A DNA stretch of 64,000 bases from Orientallactaga sibirica (GCA_036365145.1 JAEOAD010000001.1:105215001-105279000); one strand, 5' to 3'; positions 21,847-33,845 are shown, counted from the first letter of the stretch. Numbers and translations: made by a program. Notes: generated by a model not told the origin, from the sequence alone.

Positions 21847-21998
21847 ATTTTTTTGGGCATGCAGTGGCTCAAACCACCTCACTTTGCCCACGTGTTGAAG
21901 CTGGTGAGAGGTTAGTACCAGACTATTTGGCTAGAATTTAAGGGACAGTGACAATGTTTCTAAGGGTTTCTGGCTTTCCCCTTATTCTGGATTCTGAT

Positions 21999-22427
21999 GG
22001 CTTTTTTTTTATATTAAATTTTTATTGATAACGTTTATACTTACAGACAATAAACCATGATATTTCCCTCCCCTCCCCCCTTTCCCTTTCACAACTCCAC
22101 TCCCCATCATATCCCCCCTCTCTCTCCATTAGTCTGTCTTTTATTTTGATGTCATCATCTTTTTCTCCTATTATGAGGGTCCTGTGTATTGCTAGGCACT
22201 ACGAGGTTGTGGATATTGAGGCCAATTTCTGTCTGGACAGTTGCATTGTAAGGAGTGGTGCCCTTCCTTTGGCTCTTACATTCTTTCTGCCACCTCTTCC
22301 ACAATGGACCCTGAGCCTTGGAGGGTGTGACAGAGATGTTTCAGTATTGGACACTCCTCCATCTCTTTTTCTCAGCATATGTTGCTTTTTGGGTCATCCC
22401 CGTGGTCACCACCCTGATGGCTTCTTT
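21999..22427 (-). mobile_element. L1 3'-end fragment, antisense
   Basis: Begins on + with a T-rich end, TTTTTATTGATAAC, then AATAAACCATGATATTTCC and a C-rich tract. The layout is that of a reversed L1 3' UTR with its A tail at the left. A related start occurs at 33258. Open frames inside have no L1 ORF2 motif. Confidence 0.55.
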
Positions 22428-22551
22428 TATGTTCTCAACCTATCTTCCTGTCTACTTCAGATTACCTGGCCTTCCATTTTCATGTGGAGTTGTAGATATG
22501 GACTAAATGGAGAAATCTAAGAAATGAACTCTTTTTTAAAAATATATTTGC

Positions 22552-22782
22552 GGGTCTGGAGAGATGGCTTAGCAGTTAAGTGCTTGCCTATGAAGCCTAA
22601 GGACCCGGGTTCGAGGCTCGATTTCCCCAGGACCCACGTAAGCCAGATGCTCAAGGTGGCGCATGCATCTGGAGTTCATTTACAGTGGCTGGAGGCCCTG
22701 GCATGCGCATTCTCTCTCTATCTGCCTGTATCTCTCTCTCTCTCTCTCTCTATCACTCTCAAATTAAAAAAAGTAAATAAAC
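22552..22782 (+). mobile_element. tRNA-headed rodent SINE, sense
   Basis: One of the few sense copies: GGGTCTGGAGAGATGGCTTA head, B-box GGGTTCGAGGC, CT-rich 3' part and A-rich tail. It is flanked by AAAAATATATTTGC (22538-22551) and AAAAAATATTTGC (22783-22795). Confidence 0.94.
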
Positions 22783-22807
22783 AAAAAATATTTGCAATAA
22801 GGTTCAT

Positions 22808-22921
22808 GTATCTCTGGTGGCCTCAAAGTCACTATGTAGCTGAGGATGGCCTTGAACTTCTGATCCTCCTGCCTATACTTCCTGAGTGGTAGGAATACAC
22901 GTGTGCACCGCCACATCTGGT
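22808..22921 (-). mobile_element. old B1 fragment, antisense
   Basis: Diverged reverse B1 (CACTATGTAGCTGAGGATGG, GATCCTCCTGCC), truncated. Confidence 0.7.
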
Positions 22922-22989
22922 TCATGAAGGTCTGGGAATGGGACCCAAGGCAACTGCTCTACCAACTGAGCCCTGTCCCTGTCCCTGTC

Positions 22990-23141
22990 TTTTAATCTTT
23001 ATCTTCATATTTGGTGACAGAGGCTCTTGCAGCCTCGGCTTGCCTGGAACTTAAGTATGTGGCAAGGAGGACTTGAACTCTTGATTCTCTTGCCTTTACC
23101 TCCTGAATGCTGGCGTGACAGTGTGTGCCACTATGTCCTCG
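22990..23141 (-). mobile_element. old B1-like element, antisense
   Basis: Diverged reverse B1 with GCTTGCCTGGAACTTAAGTATG and TACCTCCTGAATGCTGGCGTG. Confidence 0.6.
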
Positions 23142-23520
23142 TTTTGAACTATGTTGTTAGTGCTGTCACCTCTGTATTTTCAGTCCTGTGGCTAGATCAG
23201 GCGTGTAGATTGTGTGTCCATTTCCATTAAAAAAAAATGAAGGGGATTGAGTGAGTTTGGCAGTCTGTCTGTGAGTGTGTGTGCCTGTGTGCTCCTATGA
23301 GTGAACAAGAGGGGGAGGTGTTACTCACTAGAGAGGTTTGGTGAAGACAGTGGGTGCAGAGCCAGGTAACTCAGGCAGGAGCTTCAATTGCTTGCAGCAG
23401 CAGCTGCTGCCTTAGCCTGGCTCGTCTTTAGTCCAAACTTCAGAATGTTCATTCACCAATAATATGTAATGTGCATCTACTTTGCATCAGGTTCTAGGAA
23501 AGTGACAGTGAGCAAAGCAG
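23142..23520 (+). other. Tcf7l2: unique or old-repeat intron 4 sequence
   Basis: No gene recognised. 23450-23520 resembles an ancient repeat but is too diverged to name. Confidence 0.45.
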
Positions 23521-23537
23521 ATAAAAATGCCTTGTTC

Positions 23538-23785
23538 GGGCTGGAGAGATGGCTTAACGGTTAAGGCGCCTGCCTGCTAAGCCTAAGAACCCGGTTCCAA
23601 TCTCCAGGTCCCACGTTTAGCCAGATGCAAAGTGACGCAAGGGCGCAATGCCGTACTTGCCCACAAGGGGCGCACGCATCTGGATTTCATTTACAGCAGC
23701 TGAGAGACTGCTGGCGCGCCCATCTCTATCTGTCTCCCTCTCCCTCTCTGTCTGTCTCTCTCCAAAAAATAAATAAAATAATTTA
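23538..23785 (+). mobile_element. tRNA-headed rodent SINE, sense, with perfect target duplication
   Basis: Sense copy with head GGGCTGGAGAGATGGCTTAA and (AAAT)n tail. The 15-bp duplication AAAAATGCCTTGTTC is perfect at 23523-23537 and 23786-23800. Its middle carries extra GC-rich sequence relative to other copies (23640-23680). Confidence 0.96.
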
Positions 23786-23891
23786 AAAAATGCCTTGTTC
23801 TCATCAAGTTTAATGTCTAATGTTGTCTAAGGTACCTTAAAAAAATTTCTCTTGGTCTGATTGAATAGGCTTTGTGCTTAGTGCGGGGGGT

Positions 23892-23902
23892 CTGTCTTTC
23901 TT

Positions 23903-23949
<47 letters not shown>

Positions 23950-23970
23950 GTCATCTGTCTGTCTGTCTAA
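23892..23970 (+). repeat. (TATC)n microsatellite
   Basis: About fifteen TATC units flanked by TTTC and TGTC variants. Confidence 0.97.
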
Positions 23971-24394
23971 CAATCATCTATCTCTGTCTAACATTTACTC
24001 ATTTATGTAGTGGTTCTGGGGTTTGAAGCCAGGGCCTTACCCGTACCAGGAGTTACATTTTTAATCAGTTGTAAGTTTCAGCCTACTAAAGGTCAGAATT
24101 GCCCCTAGTCTTCTGAAATCAATCCCTCATTGATCATCATTTGCGTGCTCAGTCATTTCCAGGTGCCGAATCAAAATCAAGGGCTGGCAGGTACCTGCTT
24201 GGGCTAGCATTTCCTCATTTTGAGTTGAAAGTGGATCGCCTTTATGTTCCAGTGAGAGTTTGCAGATCTTTGCTTCTGAGAACACAGCCAGATATGTCTG
24301 TGCAAAGCTTCCCAAGAGGCATCTGTTTACCAAAGAGTAACTTGGACAATAAGGTGCTTGGCTTTAGGGTCAAAGGCAACGATAACAGTTAATA

Positions 24395-24590
24395 ATAATA
24401 GCCGATTTATGTTTATTGAATTCTCCTGATGCATTGCATCTGGTGTTAAAGTGCTTTATGTGAATTACTCATTGATTTCTCATAATAGCACCAAGGGGAA
24501 ACCGGTTATCAACACCATTCTCCCCATTCAGTAAATGAGGAAGTAGATGTTTGGCTTAACATAGGTTAGGATTCAAACCCAGTCGGTGTG
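24395..24590 (-). mobile_element. MIR element, antisense
   Basis: Pattern TTTATTGAATTCTCCTGATG, AAGTGCTTTATGTG, CTCCCCATTCAGTAAATGAGG and GGATTCAAACCCAGTC matches a reversed mammalian MIR. Confidence 0.75.
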
Positions 24591-24648
24591 TTGACAAAGA
24601 GTCCTGGCAGAGACTCCTGCTAAGCTGTCTCCTTAAAACCTTTCTGCA

Positions 24649-24730
24649 GGCTAAGGATGTGGCTCAGTGCCTTGGGGGTTGATCCCCAGCACTGGAAAAA
24701 AAAAACATAGAAAACCACAAAACAAAAACC
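24649..24730 (+). mobile_element. ID-type SINE, sense
   Basis: GGCTAAGGATGTGGCTCAGT, then GGTTGATCCCCAGCACTGG and an A-rich tail: a partly deleted rodent ID element. Confidence 0.75.
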
Positions 24731-25507
24731 TAGTTATGCTGCAGAGGGTCTACCTGCTTCCTAAAGCAAGCTACCACCCAGCTTCCTATGTTATGCCCAT
24801 AGGAGATGCTGTGTAAGTGAGCACCCTGGACGCTCCTCCTTGGAGATTCCTGTTCAATAAGACTAAGTCACTTTCTCCAGATTTGTGCATCCTGGGGAAG
24901 CACCTTGGAGAGCTGAAGATGCAGATTTGGGTCTCTTTCCAGACTCATGTACTGTAGATCTGCCTTGGGTGTTCCTGTGTCTGTAGCTTTGACACGTTGT
25001 TTTCACGTGGATGATTGTGTCTATTGGAAGGGTGTGAGCTTGTTCTGAGAATCCATTATGAAGGGTGATCCATGATGACACTGCCTATTAGGTTAGCTCC
25101 AGTGAGAAAGTTTTGCTTTGGTGTTCTATAAGTGTTCTGAGGAGCCCCGGAGCAGAAGGGTCTGGTAACCTGCTGCTTCTCACTCTCAGGGCATTCAGAG
25201 ATTCACAATCAGGTCCCAGGGCTCTGGAGCAGGGCCTGGAGAACCTGTGTTTCTCATGTTTGTCTCTCAGGCTGCTCTTGGAGTAGAGCAAAGGTAGAAT
25301 CAGTTTTGATAGGTCATGAAAGTGACTGAGCTGCAGAAAGGTGAATTGTTTTACCCAAAGTCCCATGCCTGAGGTGGCTGGGTGGCAACAGGGCAAGACA
25401 TCTAGTGCTGCTTTATACTGGAGTCTTTCAGGCACAAGTTCGTGTCATATCTGAGTCAATAGCAGATACATGACATTGGCCAGCTAAAGTAAAACCTTGT
25501 TTTTGCT
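24731..25507 (+). other. Tcf7l2: unique intron 4 sequence
   Basis: No exon or repeat recognised. Confidence 0.55.
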
Positions 25508-25519
25508 TAGGTATCATTT

Positions 25520-25548
25520 ATAAAATATATTTTATTCATTTATTTATT

Positions 25549-25611
<63 letters not shown>

Positions 25612-25763
25612 AAGTGAGCATGGGTGTTCTAGGGCCTCTTGCTGCTGCAGATGAACTCCAGATGCATGCACCACTTTGAGCGTCTGGCTTTACTGGGAAT
25701 TGAACTGGGCCAGAAGGCTGTGTAAGCAAGCACCTTAAACTGCTGAGCCATCTCCCCAGTCCC
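25520..25763 (-). mobile_element. tRNA-headed rodent SINE, antisense
   Basis: Flanked by the perfect duplication TAGGTATCATTT (25508-25519 and 25764-25775). The 3' part is expanded into (TG)n(AG)n at 25549-25604. Confidence 0.95.
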
Positions 25764-25775
25764 TAGGTATCATTT

Positions 25776-26467
25776 TAAACATATACCTGCTCTAATCATA
25801 GGTTGTATTTGCAAGGGTTGAGATCTGTCTGTTCATTTTTTGTCATCTTAAGGCATCCGGGGACCAGCATGCATTGATACAAGAGATTGGTTAGAATACA
25901 GGCAGAAGTCTGGTAGCCCTTGCTGGCTGCCTGCATGTCCTGTTATGGGCCACAGTGCGTACAATAGGAATGTCTTATTTGGTTATATTTTCTTAGCATT
26001 ACTTTATTAAGTTCTGCTTTATAAGATTTACTTTTCTATAAAGTCCCTGAAAATCGTGGAACTGTTTAGCTGAGCAAACAGAAATTTCTAGATAGGTCAT
26101 ATAAGTTATAGCTGTCATTTGCAGGCTTATCGGGCTTAGCACTTGCTTTGTTTCTGGAGTTTGGTTTGGTCGGATGGTATCAAGACATGATTTAATAGCT
26201 AAGTGGCTGTTTTAAAACTGGTTTACCTTGAAATCTCAGTATCTTTTTCAATTAAACAGAAGTGCCAGTAGATCTTAATTTCCAACGGTACATCAAGACC
26301 ATTGTTTGGTAGTGTGCTTGGTACTTGGTGAAATTTATAACAATGTTTAAAAGCAATTACATGTACTGTATATCACCTCTTATTACAGAAAGAAACATTA
26401 AAATTCAAGGTGTGGGGACTCTCTGAACCTCTGCATGGAAGTCCTGTGTGAAGGCACACAGTTGTAT
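25776..26467 (+). other. Tcf7l2: unique intron 4 sequence
   Basis: Unique, AT-rich, no repeat or exon recognised. Confidence 0.55.
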
Positions 26468-26513
26468 AAAAAAACAACAACAACAACAAACAAACAAACA
26501 AACAAACAAACAG
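26468..26513 (+). repeat. (CAA)n(CAAA)n simple repeat
   Basis: CAA units followed by CAAA units. Confidence 0.95.
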
Positions 26514-26659
26514 AAACACTGGTTATACCAGGTTTGGTGCAAGTTGAGGCCTGGGCTGCAGTTTTGGTTGGTGTTTGGTTTTTGCATTGGTTAGTATCAG
26601 GGTTGGTTAGGGGCGGAGACTTAATGTTCAGTCCCTGAGTGTAGCAGTAGTGATATAGT

Positions 26660-26995
26660 ATGTGTGTGTATATATGTATGTATGCATGTTAGTATGTGTG
26701 TTTGTGTGTGCATGCATGTGTGTGTGTGTGTAGGCCAGAGGTTGACATTGGATCTCCTTTTTTGGTTGCTTATTTATTGAGGCAGGGTCTCTCACTTGAA
26801 CCCAGAGCTCACAGATTTGTCAAGTCCAGCTAGCCAGCTTGCACCCGGGAGTCCCCTGTTTCTGCTCCTGGAGCACTGGGGTTGTAGACAAGCTGCCAAC
26901 GTCCACGTGACGTTTGCATGGTTGCTAGGGATTTGAATTCAGGTCCTCATGCTTGCACAGGAAGGAAGTGCTTTCTCCCTTGAGCCCTCTGATCC
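26660..26995 (-). mobile_element. B4/RSINE-type element, antisense
   Basis: On +: TG-rich end, AGGCCAGAGGTTGACATTGG, GAGGCAGGGTCTCTCACTTG, TTCAGGTCCTCATGCTTGCA, then the tRNA-like end near CCCTTGAGCC. This is the order expected for a reversed rodent B4. Confidence 0.8.
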
Positions 26996-26999
26996 CCAA

Positions 27000-27965
27000 T
27001 CCCACCCCTGACCTCTACCTTCATGAGGCTCCTGGTACTCCACAGAAGTGTGGCAGCCAAAAGTATCTCTAGAAATTACTCATTGTTCCCTGGAGGTCAA
27101 AAATCATCCTTGACTGGGAACCTCTGGCCTAATGTCACAGTTTAACGTGTGGTAGTTACCTCTGCATTTGAAGGAATCTGGTGCTAGAGGAGGTGGGTGG
27201 TTCTGGAGTCCTACGGATAACCTGGGTTCATGGGGTAATGGGAATACGCATTTCCAGAGGATGCTGGAAGCTGAGTGAGAGGAAGTTTGCAATGAGCTGG
27301 GCAGTGCAATGGTGCAGAGGCCACTCAAGTTGCTGTCTTTGCCATTGAGAGCCATGAAGCACTCCCCAGTTTGCAGATCTGGAGTATGTCTTTTCCTGAC
27401 ACGGCGTTCTATATGTTTCATTTGCTGCCAGGAACATCACACATGATGAATTTGATAACACGGGCTTTCTTTGCTGTGTAACAAAGATGTGTGACTCCTG
27501 TTGGTTGCCATTTGCATTTCTCTTATGCCACTTAAAGATCCTGCCTTGGCTTTGCTGCATTTGAAGAGTGTGCAAGCCTCTTGGAAGGGCTGGGATTGTG
27601 TTTTACACATTGCTTCTGTCCCAGTCCGGTCTTTGGGATGGAATAGATGGACAAGGCGTGCGGGTGTGAATGTTTAAATACCTAACTGAGCTGAAAGGAA
27701 ACAGCTCATGGGAGAGATTGGGGTGGGCAGTTGTGTATCAGAGGTAAACAATTGAAGAATGCATTTCCAATTACCTCCCTTTTTCTCCTCTTCCTCCCTC
27801 CCTCCTTTCTCTCTTTTTGTTCCTCTTCTCTTTTGTTCTCTTTCCTTCTTTCCCTTTCTCTCTCCTTTCTGTCTTCCACTTGCTTGATTTCTCACTCCCC
27901 CTTTGTTTGTTCATTCTTTCATTCATTCTCTCAGTTTCTTTGCTGGATTGTGAGCTTGCTTTCTT
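27000..27965 (+). other. Tcf7l2: unique intron 4 sequence, pyrimidine-rich at 27775-27935
   Basis: No gene recognised. The C/T-rich stretch gives spurious Ser/Leu-rich or Arg/Lys/Glu-rich open frames on the two strands. Confidence 0.55.
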
Positions 27966-27970
27966 GCTTT

Positions 27971-28100
27971 TTGAGACAGGGTGTCACTAGGTAGGTCTAC
28001 ATACAGCTAGCTTTGTAGACTCAGGCTCGAACTTGTGGTGATCCTCCTGCCTCTGTTTTCCTAGGGTTGGGATTGCAGGCATGTGCCACCATGCCAGGTT
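27971..28100 (-). mobile_element. B1 SINE, antisense
   Basis: Diverged reverse B1 (TTGAGACAGGGTGTCACTAG to ATGTGCCACCATGCCAGG). Confidence 0.82.
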
Positions 28101-28407
28101 CTTTTCCAATTTTTACATTAACAGCTCCTTTCATGATATGCAAGATCAATAACTTTTTTTTGTAGGCCATGGAATAATTTGAGAGGGGCATTCAACCCCT
28201 TTGTCAACATGATACTATTTTCTAGGTTGTTCGTATTTTGATTTTAGCTGTCTTGGGTATGAATTCATACTATGTCTTAATGGTCATGGATGAATGAAAT
28301 GGCTTAAGTAATGAGTAACCGTGGTTGGGCTGGTTTCTATTTCTATTTCTGTGACTGCCTTATAATTTCCAAAGTGCTTGAAGGTCAGCTGGATTTTTAA
28401 AAGCATT

Positions 28408-28598
28408 TAAAAAAATATATATATATATATATATATATTGAGAGAGAACAGATGCACCAGGGCCTGTAGCCACTGCAAATGAATTCCAGACACATGCGCC
28501 CCCTTGTGCATCTGGCTTACGTGGGAACTAGGGAATCAAACCTGGGTCCTTAGACTCCATAGTCAAGTGCCTTAACCGCTAAACCATCTCTCCAGCCT
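28408..28598 (-). mobile_element. tRNA-headed rodent SINE, antisense
   Basis: Family copy whose GA tract is replaced by (TA)n at 28415-28437. Confidence 0.92.
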
Positions 28599-28599
28599 C

Positions 28600-28929
28600 C
28601 CCCCTTTTTAATGACAAGCATTATAACATTTTTTAGGCCTTGACAATTACCAGTCAATTCTGCAGTGGACCTTCTTGCGTGTGTAGGGCTGAGCCACATA
28701 AACAGATTCACTCCTGCCTCTTCCCAAGCCCTGTGGCCCTCTGAATTTTGAGGTAGACTTGAGGCACCAGAATTAAATGGCTCTGGTTGAAAGCTGGAAA
28801 TTTTCCAAGACTTGAAAATGGATGTCTGAGGTAGTTGCCCATCCTATGGAGACCGGAAGATTCCTCCCACTAGGGCTGTGGTGAGACTGCCCAGCAGGGA
28901 AGACAGCCTGGTGTCAGTCGTTTCTCAGT
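28600..28929 (+). other. Tcf7l2: unique intron 4 sequence
   Basis: No gene or repeat recognised. Confidence 0.55.
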
Positions 28930-29500
28930 TGATTCAGTAAGCATTGTTGATGATTGAAATTGAAGAATTGCGAAGACAATTCATCTTGAGGAACAGAGAG
29001 CATCGGGCGTGAGCCAGGCTGCTGGGAGCCGACATTGACATACGGGCCGTCATCAGACTAATTGTTGTTTGAATTACCTGTTATGATCCGATGACAAATC
29101 TGCCTTGCTCCTGTCACTGGAGCAGAAAATGTAGCTTGAATTGGCGTGATGTTAGCAAGTGTAAACTGTACTTCAACAAGATGGATAAACCCAATTATGG
29201 GGCAGACCTGTAGAGAGAAAATCCATTTAAATCTCGTAATGTTAAGCAGAGCTGTGTTTAATTCATTTGGACCAATTTGGGAATGATATATGAGTGTTGG
29301 CGAACATTCGTCAAAGGGGTGACCACTGGGGGAAAGGGATGTGCCGTGCTGCGGCCACTCTGGCGAGGCAGCTGGGTGTCGTCTCAGCAGCCTGCACTAA
29401 TGGCGGGGAAAGGCAAAAATGACCAAACGATGTACTAACCGCAGCACGGAGAGCGGCACTGTGTAAATGAACCAATAAGGAAAACATATGAAGCAGAAAG
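28930..29500 (+). promoter_or_regulatory. candidate conserved enhancer block
   Basis: A repeat-free 0.57-kb block that keeps about fifteen CpGs inside a CpG-poor intron. It has several homeodomain-like cores (ACTAATTGTTG near 29058, CCCAATTATGG, TTTAATTC) and a loosely RE1-like CAGCACGGAGAGCGGC near 29444-29459. No open frame fits a gene. The combination is typical of deeply conserved enhancers, but this is inference without alignment. Confidence 0.4.
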
Positions 29501-30915
29501 GAGAGGTATTTTTTCCCCCTACATGCCATCAGCAGTCCAAAAACCTGAAGGAAATCTGAGATACTAAAACAGTGTTTCCAGCCCCTGATGTCTTCTGAGC
29601 CTTGTGGTGGGAGGCCGAGAAAAGCTATCCTAGAAAGCAAAGAATGATGATGATGGCAAGAAAGAGAGAAGATGGAGAATATGTACGGAAGAAAGTCTGC
29701 TCATTTCAAATTTATATCCTGGGATATTATCTATTAGGAAGTAGTTAAAGGGAGTCTGTTGCTCTGAGGTCTGTCTGGGACACTCATTTGAAATAGTTTG
29801 GAAGGGCTTGCCCATGAAAACATTCTCTCTCTGACTTTTATCCATCTAGAGTGGTGATGGAGCTTTATGCATAGTAAGTAGTATGTCTTTACTGGCTACT
29901 TAGGTGAAACCGTTTAACTTGAGGGAACTTTCAGGGCATGTGGGGTACTGGAGTTTCCCATAGTTCAATCTCATGAGGAACTATAAGGACCTCAATTCCC
30001 AGTTTCACACAGTCAGCAGTCATGCGTGTCTTGTATTCTCAAGGAAGTGCTGGCTTTGTCTAAAAATGGAAAAATGGATTTTTTTGTTTGTTTTTTATCA
30101 CTTTTCTGCAGTGTTTGTTTTGCCAAGGATGTTATTGGAAGCCTGCAGCTGCCTTTTAGTTTGGGAGGAGCTGATAAAGTTCCTAATGAGTAGACGAGTG
30201 GCCCTTGCTGTCCTTTTCTGTTTTGGTTTTAAAGGTTTTCTTCTTTCCCTTTGTGGATTGGACTGGACTTGGTGAAGGAAGAACTTGAAAGAGCAGCGTG
30301 CTTTGGTGCAGTGGACAGGAAGAAATTCGTGACAATCTCTTCCCCCATAAATCCAGTGGTAAAGCCCTAACGGAGTTTTTTCCTGTCCTCAGGGGGCAGT
30401 TCATTATATGGAGCATGGAGCATTTTTTTTTTTTTTTTTGCTTGTTCTGGGCCACTTTTTTATCCCAGAGGCTTATTTGATGAGATTTTACTTTCTAGCC
30501 TTCTTTGAGTTTCAGCCCAATTGAAGAACCAATAAGGGGTTGAAAATAAAATAATTAAAACTTATAATGACATTGAACAGTTTGAATTCTGAGAATGTGA
30601 CTATGTCAGTCTAGTTAGGAGAATGTGGATACAAGAGAAAATTTAAACTACTCTGTCCTCCAAGAGACTCCCAATATATTCAGCCCCCCCCGCTCTACCC
30701 GTGGCAGATCTCTGAGTCACATAACATAATCAAATGGACTTGGAAGAAACATTGGGGTGCCCTTCCAAATCTAAAGCTCTTTGCACTGGCAAAAGCCTAC
30801 TCCTGGCTTCCATGAGTTTGGTGAAGGATCTGGTTTGCTTTGACGTGCGTTGGTAAACTTATATATGTGAGAAGAGAACTTTGGGCATCCCCCATCATAT
30901 CATCTCTCATATATG
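29500..30915 (+). other. Tcf7l2: unique intron 4 sequence
   Basis: No gene recognised. T-run at 30422-30439, C-run at 30685-30691. Confidence 0.55.
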
Positions 30916-30920
30916 TGTAC

Positions 30921-31132
30921 CTTGAGACAGAGTCTCTTACCAGTTCTGAAGCATGCCATTTTCATGAGCCCCAGTGATTCTCTGGTCTCTGCTGACCATA
31001 GGACTGGGGTGAGAAATGTGTATAGATATGCTTAGCTATTCATGTAGGTGCTTAGGAATCAAACTCAGGGGGTCTCAGGCCTTCATGCTTGCATGGGAAG
31101 TGCTCTTACCAGCTGAGCCAAGTCTCCTGCCC
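30921..31132 (-). mobile_element. B4/RSINE-type element, antisense (old)
   Basis: CTTGAGACAGAGTCTCTTAC, GGAATCAAACTCAGGGGGTC and AGCTGAGCCAAGTCTCCTGC on + give a diverged reverse B4. Confidence 0.7.
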
Positions 31133-32945
31133 AAATTCATCTGCTCGAGGGTGGGCTATAGACATGAACTGGGCTGGCAAGCAAGGAAGGGATTTCTGGA
31201 GCATGAATCCTTAAAAGGAAAGCACCACTTTGCAGGCTAGGGTGGCCTGTGTGTGTTGGTGGTAAGTTGCCTCAGGGCCCTCTGGTTATTTTTTTTTTTT
31301 TCCTGGTTAACTTCCTGCTTTCTGGTATTATAGCGAAGCTGAAACCTTCCAGCCATGTACAAAGAAGAACCTTTGTCCTTTTAGCTCCTAAGATATAAAT
31401 ATATATCAAAAGAACTAGGACTACTGACTACAATACAGAAGGGAACTGGTTAGTGAGATGTCTGCATAAGGGCTTTATTGATTTATGGAATGTATGAGAC
31501 TCAATTCAGGATTGTTCTAGGAGTCACAAAGTACTGAGCTTGATTCTTATCCTTAAAATCAAAAACAAACCTCCTCCGCTTCCTCCTCCTCTCTAGTAGC
31601 TTCATTTTCATTCTAGAATCCAGAGGCATTTATTTCTTCATAATTCCTGGAGAAGCCCAGCATTTCCTGTTAATAAAAAAACCAACACAAGAACAATAAA
31701 CCCTGAGACTTAATCTCTACAGGCAATTTTTTTTGAGACAATTTTTTTTTTTTTGTTCGTTTGAAAGTGCCCCCGAGCTAACGATGAGCCCACCAAACCT
31801 CCAGTGGTTTTCAGGCATACTATTTTGGTTTGTGTTTTCTTAAAACTTGTCACTGTTGTCACAGTGCTGAGTGAAAGCAGATGACAAATGTCTCCCTGCA
31901 AAAGACTCAGCGTGTGAAGCCATTTGTCTCTGAAGAACTGGCTTGAACTTCTTGAGTAGGGAAACAACTTCCATGATGTGAGGGCCTCTTTCTTTGGAAA
32001 AGAAGCCCATCTTTTTTCTTAAGAAAAAGAAAGGAAACTCCCCCCCCCCCAAAAAAAAAAAAAAGGCTGTTTTACTTTCCGAGTTTCGGTTGGATCAACC
32101 CCATCAGTTGTATTCATCAGAAGGTAAATACATTTATGTTACTTCTGGCTTGATTTTGCCGTCTTAGGATAGTTTGTTATAGGATAAAGAGGGCTTGCTC
32201 TCCTGCAGCGTGCGTTGGGTGCCCCGCCATACTTTGTTACTTACGAGCCACCAGGGAGAGAGTTGCTGTGTGTCTCCCACTCCCCTGCCTTGGAATTTTT
32301 GGCTAGGATGATAGCCACCTTGCTTTGCATAGCAGTCGAAAGAGCATGACAGAGACTAAAATGTGACCGAAACCCAGCGTCTGACGTGTCAGAAGTGCAC
32401 ACACAAAACCACATGCCACATGCAAAGCAGCGATGGTTTTGACTGGGGTGTCCGTGGTTCCGTTATCTCTGCTTTGGCCCTGAGAGTGCATTTTTATCTT
32501 TCAGTCTGACTTCTGGTTTGCGGTTCCCATCTGTGCTGGAGCTTGTGAATCTGCCTGCTTTGGAATGGAGTTGACGGGGCTCTGGTTCCACCATGGTGTT
32601 TCCTGGGGATACCGAGGGTGGGCCCCTGCGGGCATGGCAGGTTGATGCAGAGCCACTGTTCTTGTTACAGGCTTCGCGCGCCCCTTGACTTTTCTTCTCC
32701 ATCTTTCTATGCTCCTCATGTAACAATACCTTTAAGGATTGTTATGGAAGCATCTAGTCCAATTTGCCATTGGTCTTCCTTCCTATTCTGGGCTTTCTTG
32801 AATCCTTCCTTCCCTGACTTCCTTTGATGAGAAATAGGTTTTCTTAATTAAACTAGTTTCCACTTCAAACTAGTTAATTCTCATTGGCTAGTTTTGTAGA
32901 GAACTTTTCTTTACCCTAGCATTTCATTTCCATTGGCTTTTTTTC
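31133..32945 (+). other. Tcf7l2: unique intron 4 sequence
   Basis: No exon recognised. Simple runs occur at 31290-31301 (T), 31741-31753 (T) and 32041-32064 (C then A). 32310-32450 keeps several CpGs. Confidence 0.5.
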
Positions 32946-32948
32946 ACA

Positions 32949-33075
32949 CTTTTTATCACCCAGGCTGACCTGGAATTCACTCTGTTTTCACAGTGTGGCC
33001 TTGAACTCACAGTGATCCTCCTACCTCTGCCTCCCGAGAGCTAGGATTAAAGGTGTGTGCCACCACGCCTGGCTT
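32949..33075 (-). mobile_element. B1 SINE, antisense
   Basis: Reverse B1 from CACCCAGGCTGACCTGGAAT to GTGTGTGCCACCACGCCTGG. The poly-T end is mostly missing. Confidence 0.9.
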
Positions 33076-33078
33076 GTT

Positions 33079-33246
33079 TTTGTTTTTATTTTTATTTTTT
33101 ATATTTTGAGGTAGGGTCTCACTGTATTTCAGCCTGACCTGGGAATCACTATGTAGTCTCTCATGGTGGCCTCGAACTCACACCAATCCCACCTACCTTT
33201 GCCTCCCATGTGCTGGGGCTAAAGATGTGCATCACCACGCCCAGCT
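33079..33246 (-). mobile_element. B1 SINE, antisense
   Basis: A second reverse B1 adjoining the first, with a (TTTTTA)n-rich tail at 33079-33104. Confidence 0.9.
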
Positions 33247-33257
33247 TCACCCTTTAT

Positions 33258-33477
33258 AAAACATTCTTTTATTATTGACAACTTCCATAATTATAGGCAA
33301 TAAACCATGATAATTCCCTCCCCCTCACCCTTTTAAAATTAATTTTTAAAGTTAGCGTATGAAATGACGGATGTCATTATAACAGTTCATATATACACAC
33401 AAACACATATGTACACACACACTTGACCTTCCCCACTACCCTTTCTATCCCTCCTCTACTCTTACTGGTCTTCTATT

Positions 33478-33511
<34 letters not shown>

Positions 33512-33845
33512 TGTAGTTATGCACATATAAATATATAATTGTACTTATAAATATCTACTTACAGTTACAAGTTTCTTGATCAGAAAAGAAACCCTGCTGT
33601 GTTACCTCTCCTCATACAATTTGACCATTCTAGGATAGTTTAGGTTCCGTAGGGTAAAACAAGTGTGATGGTTCATCTCTCTTCCTACCTCTTGTTATAC
33701 TCTCTTGTTCCCCCCTCTGCTTAGGCTCCTTCCTCCCCTACACAGTCCCCCTTCTCCTTTCATGTCATATATTTAATTTTATATTCTATATATGAGAGAA
33801 TACATGTGATATTTTTGTTTTTCTGGGTCTGGCTTATTTATTTAC
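33258..33845. mobile_element. L1-derived sequence (3' end), mixed
   Basis: The left edge repeats the T-rich AATAAACCATGATAATTCC signature seen at 21999. The right part (GAGAATACATGTGATA, TTTCTGGGTCTGGCTTATTT) is ancient L1-like. (TA)n(CA)n lies at 33478-33512. Probably more than one insertion. Confidence 0.45.

Noticed and set aside
22146..22520. 124-codon open frame that could look like a membrane protein
   Set aside because: Mostly inside an L1 3'-end fragment; no conserved motif.
22552..22640. tRNA gene-like A and B boxes
   Set aside because: They belong to the tRNA-derived head of a SINE with target duplications and a 3' tail; no complete cloverleaf or tRNA 3' end.
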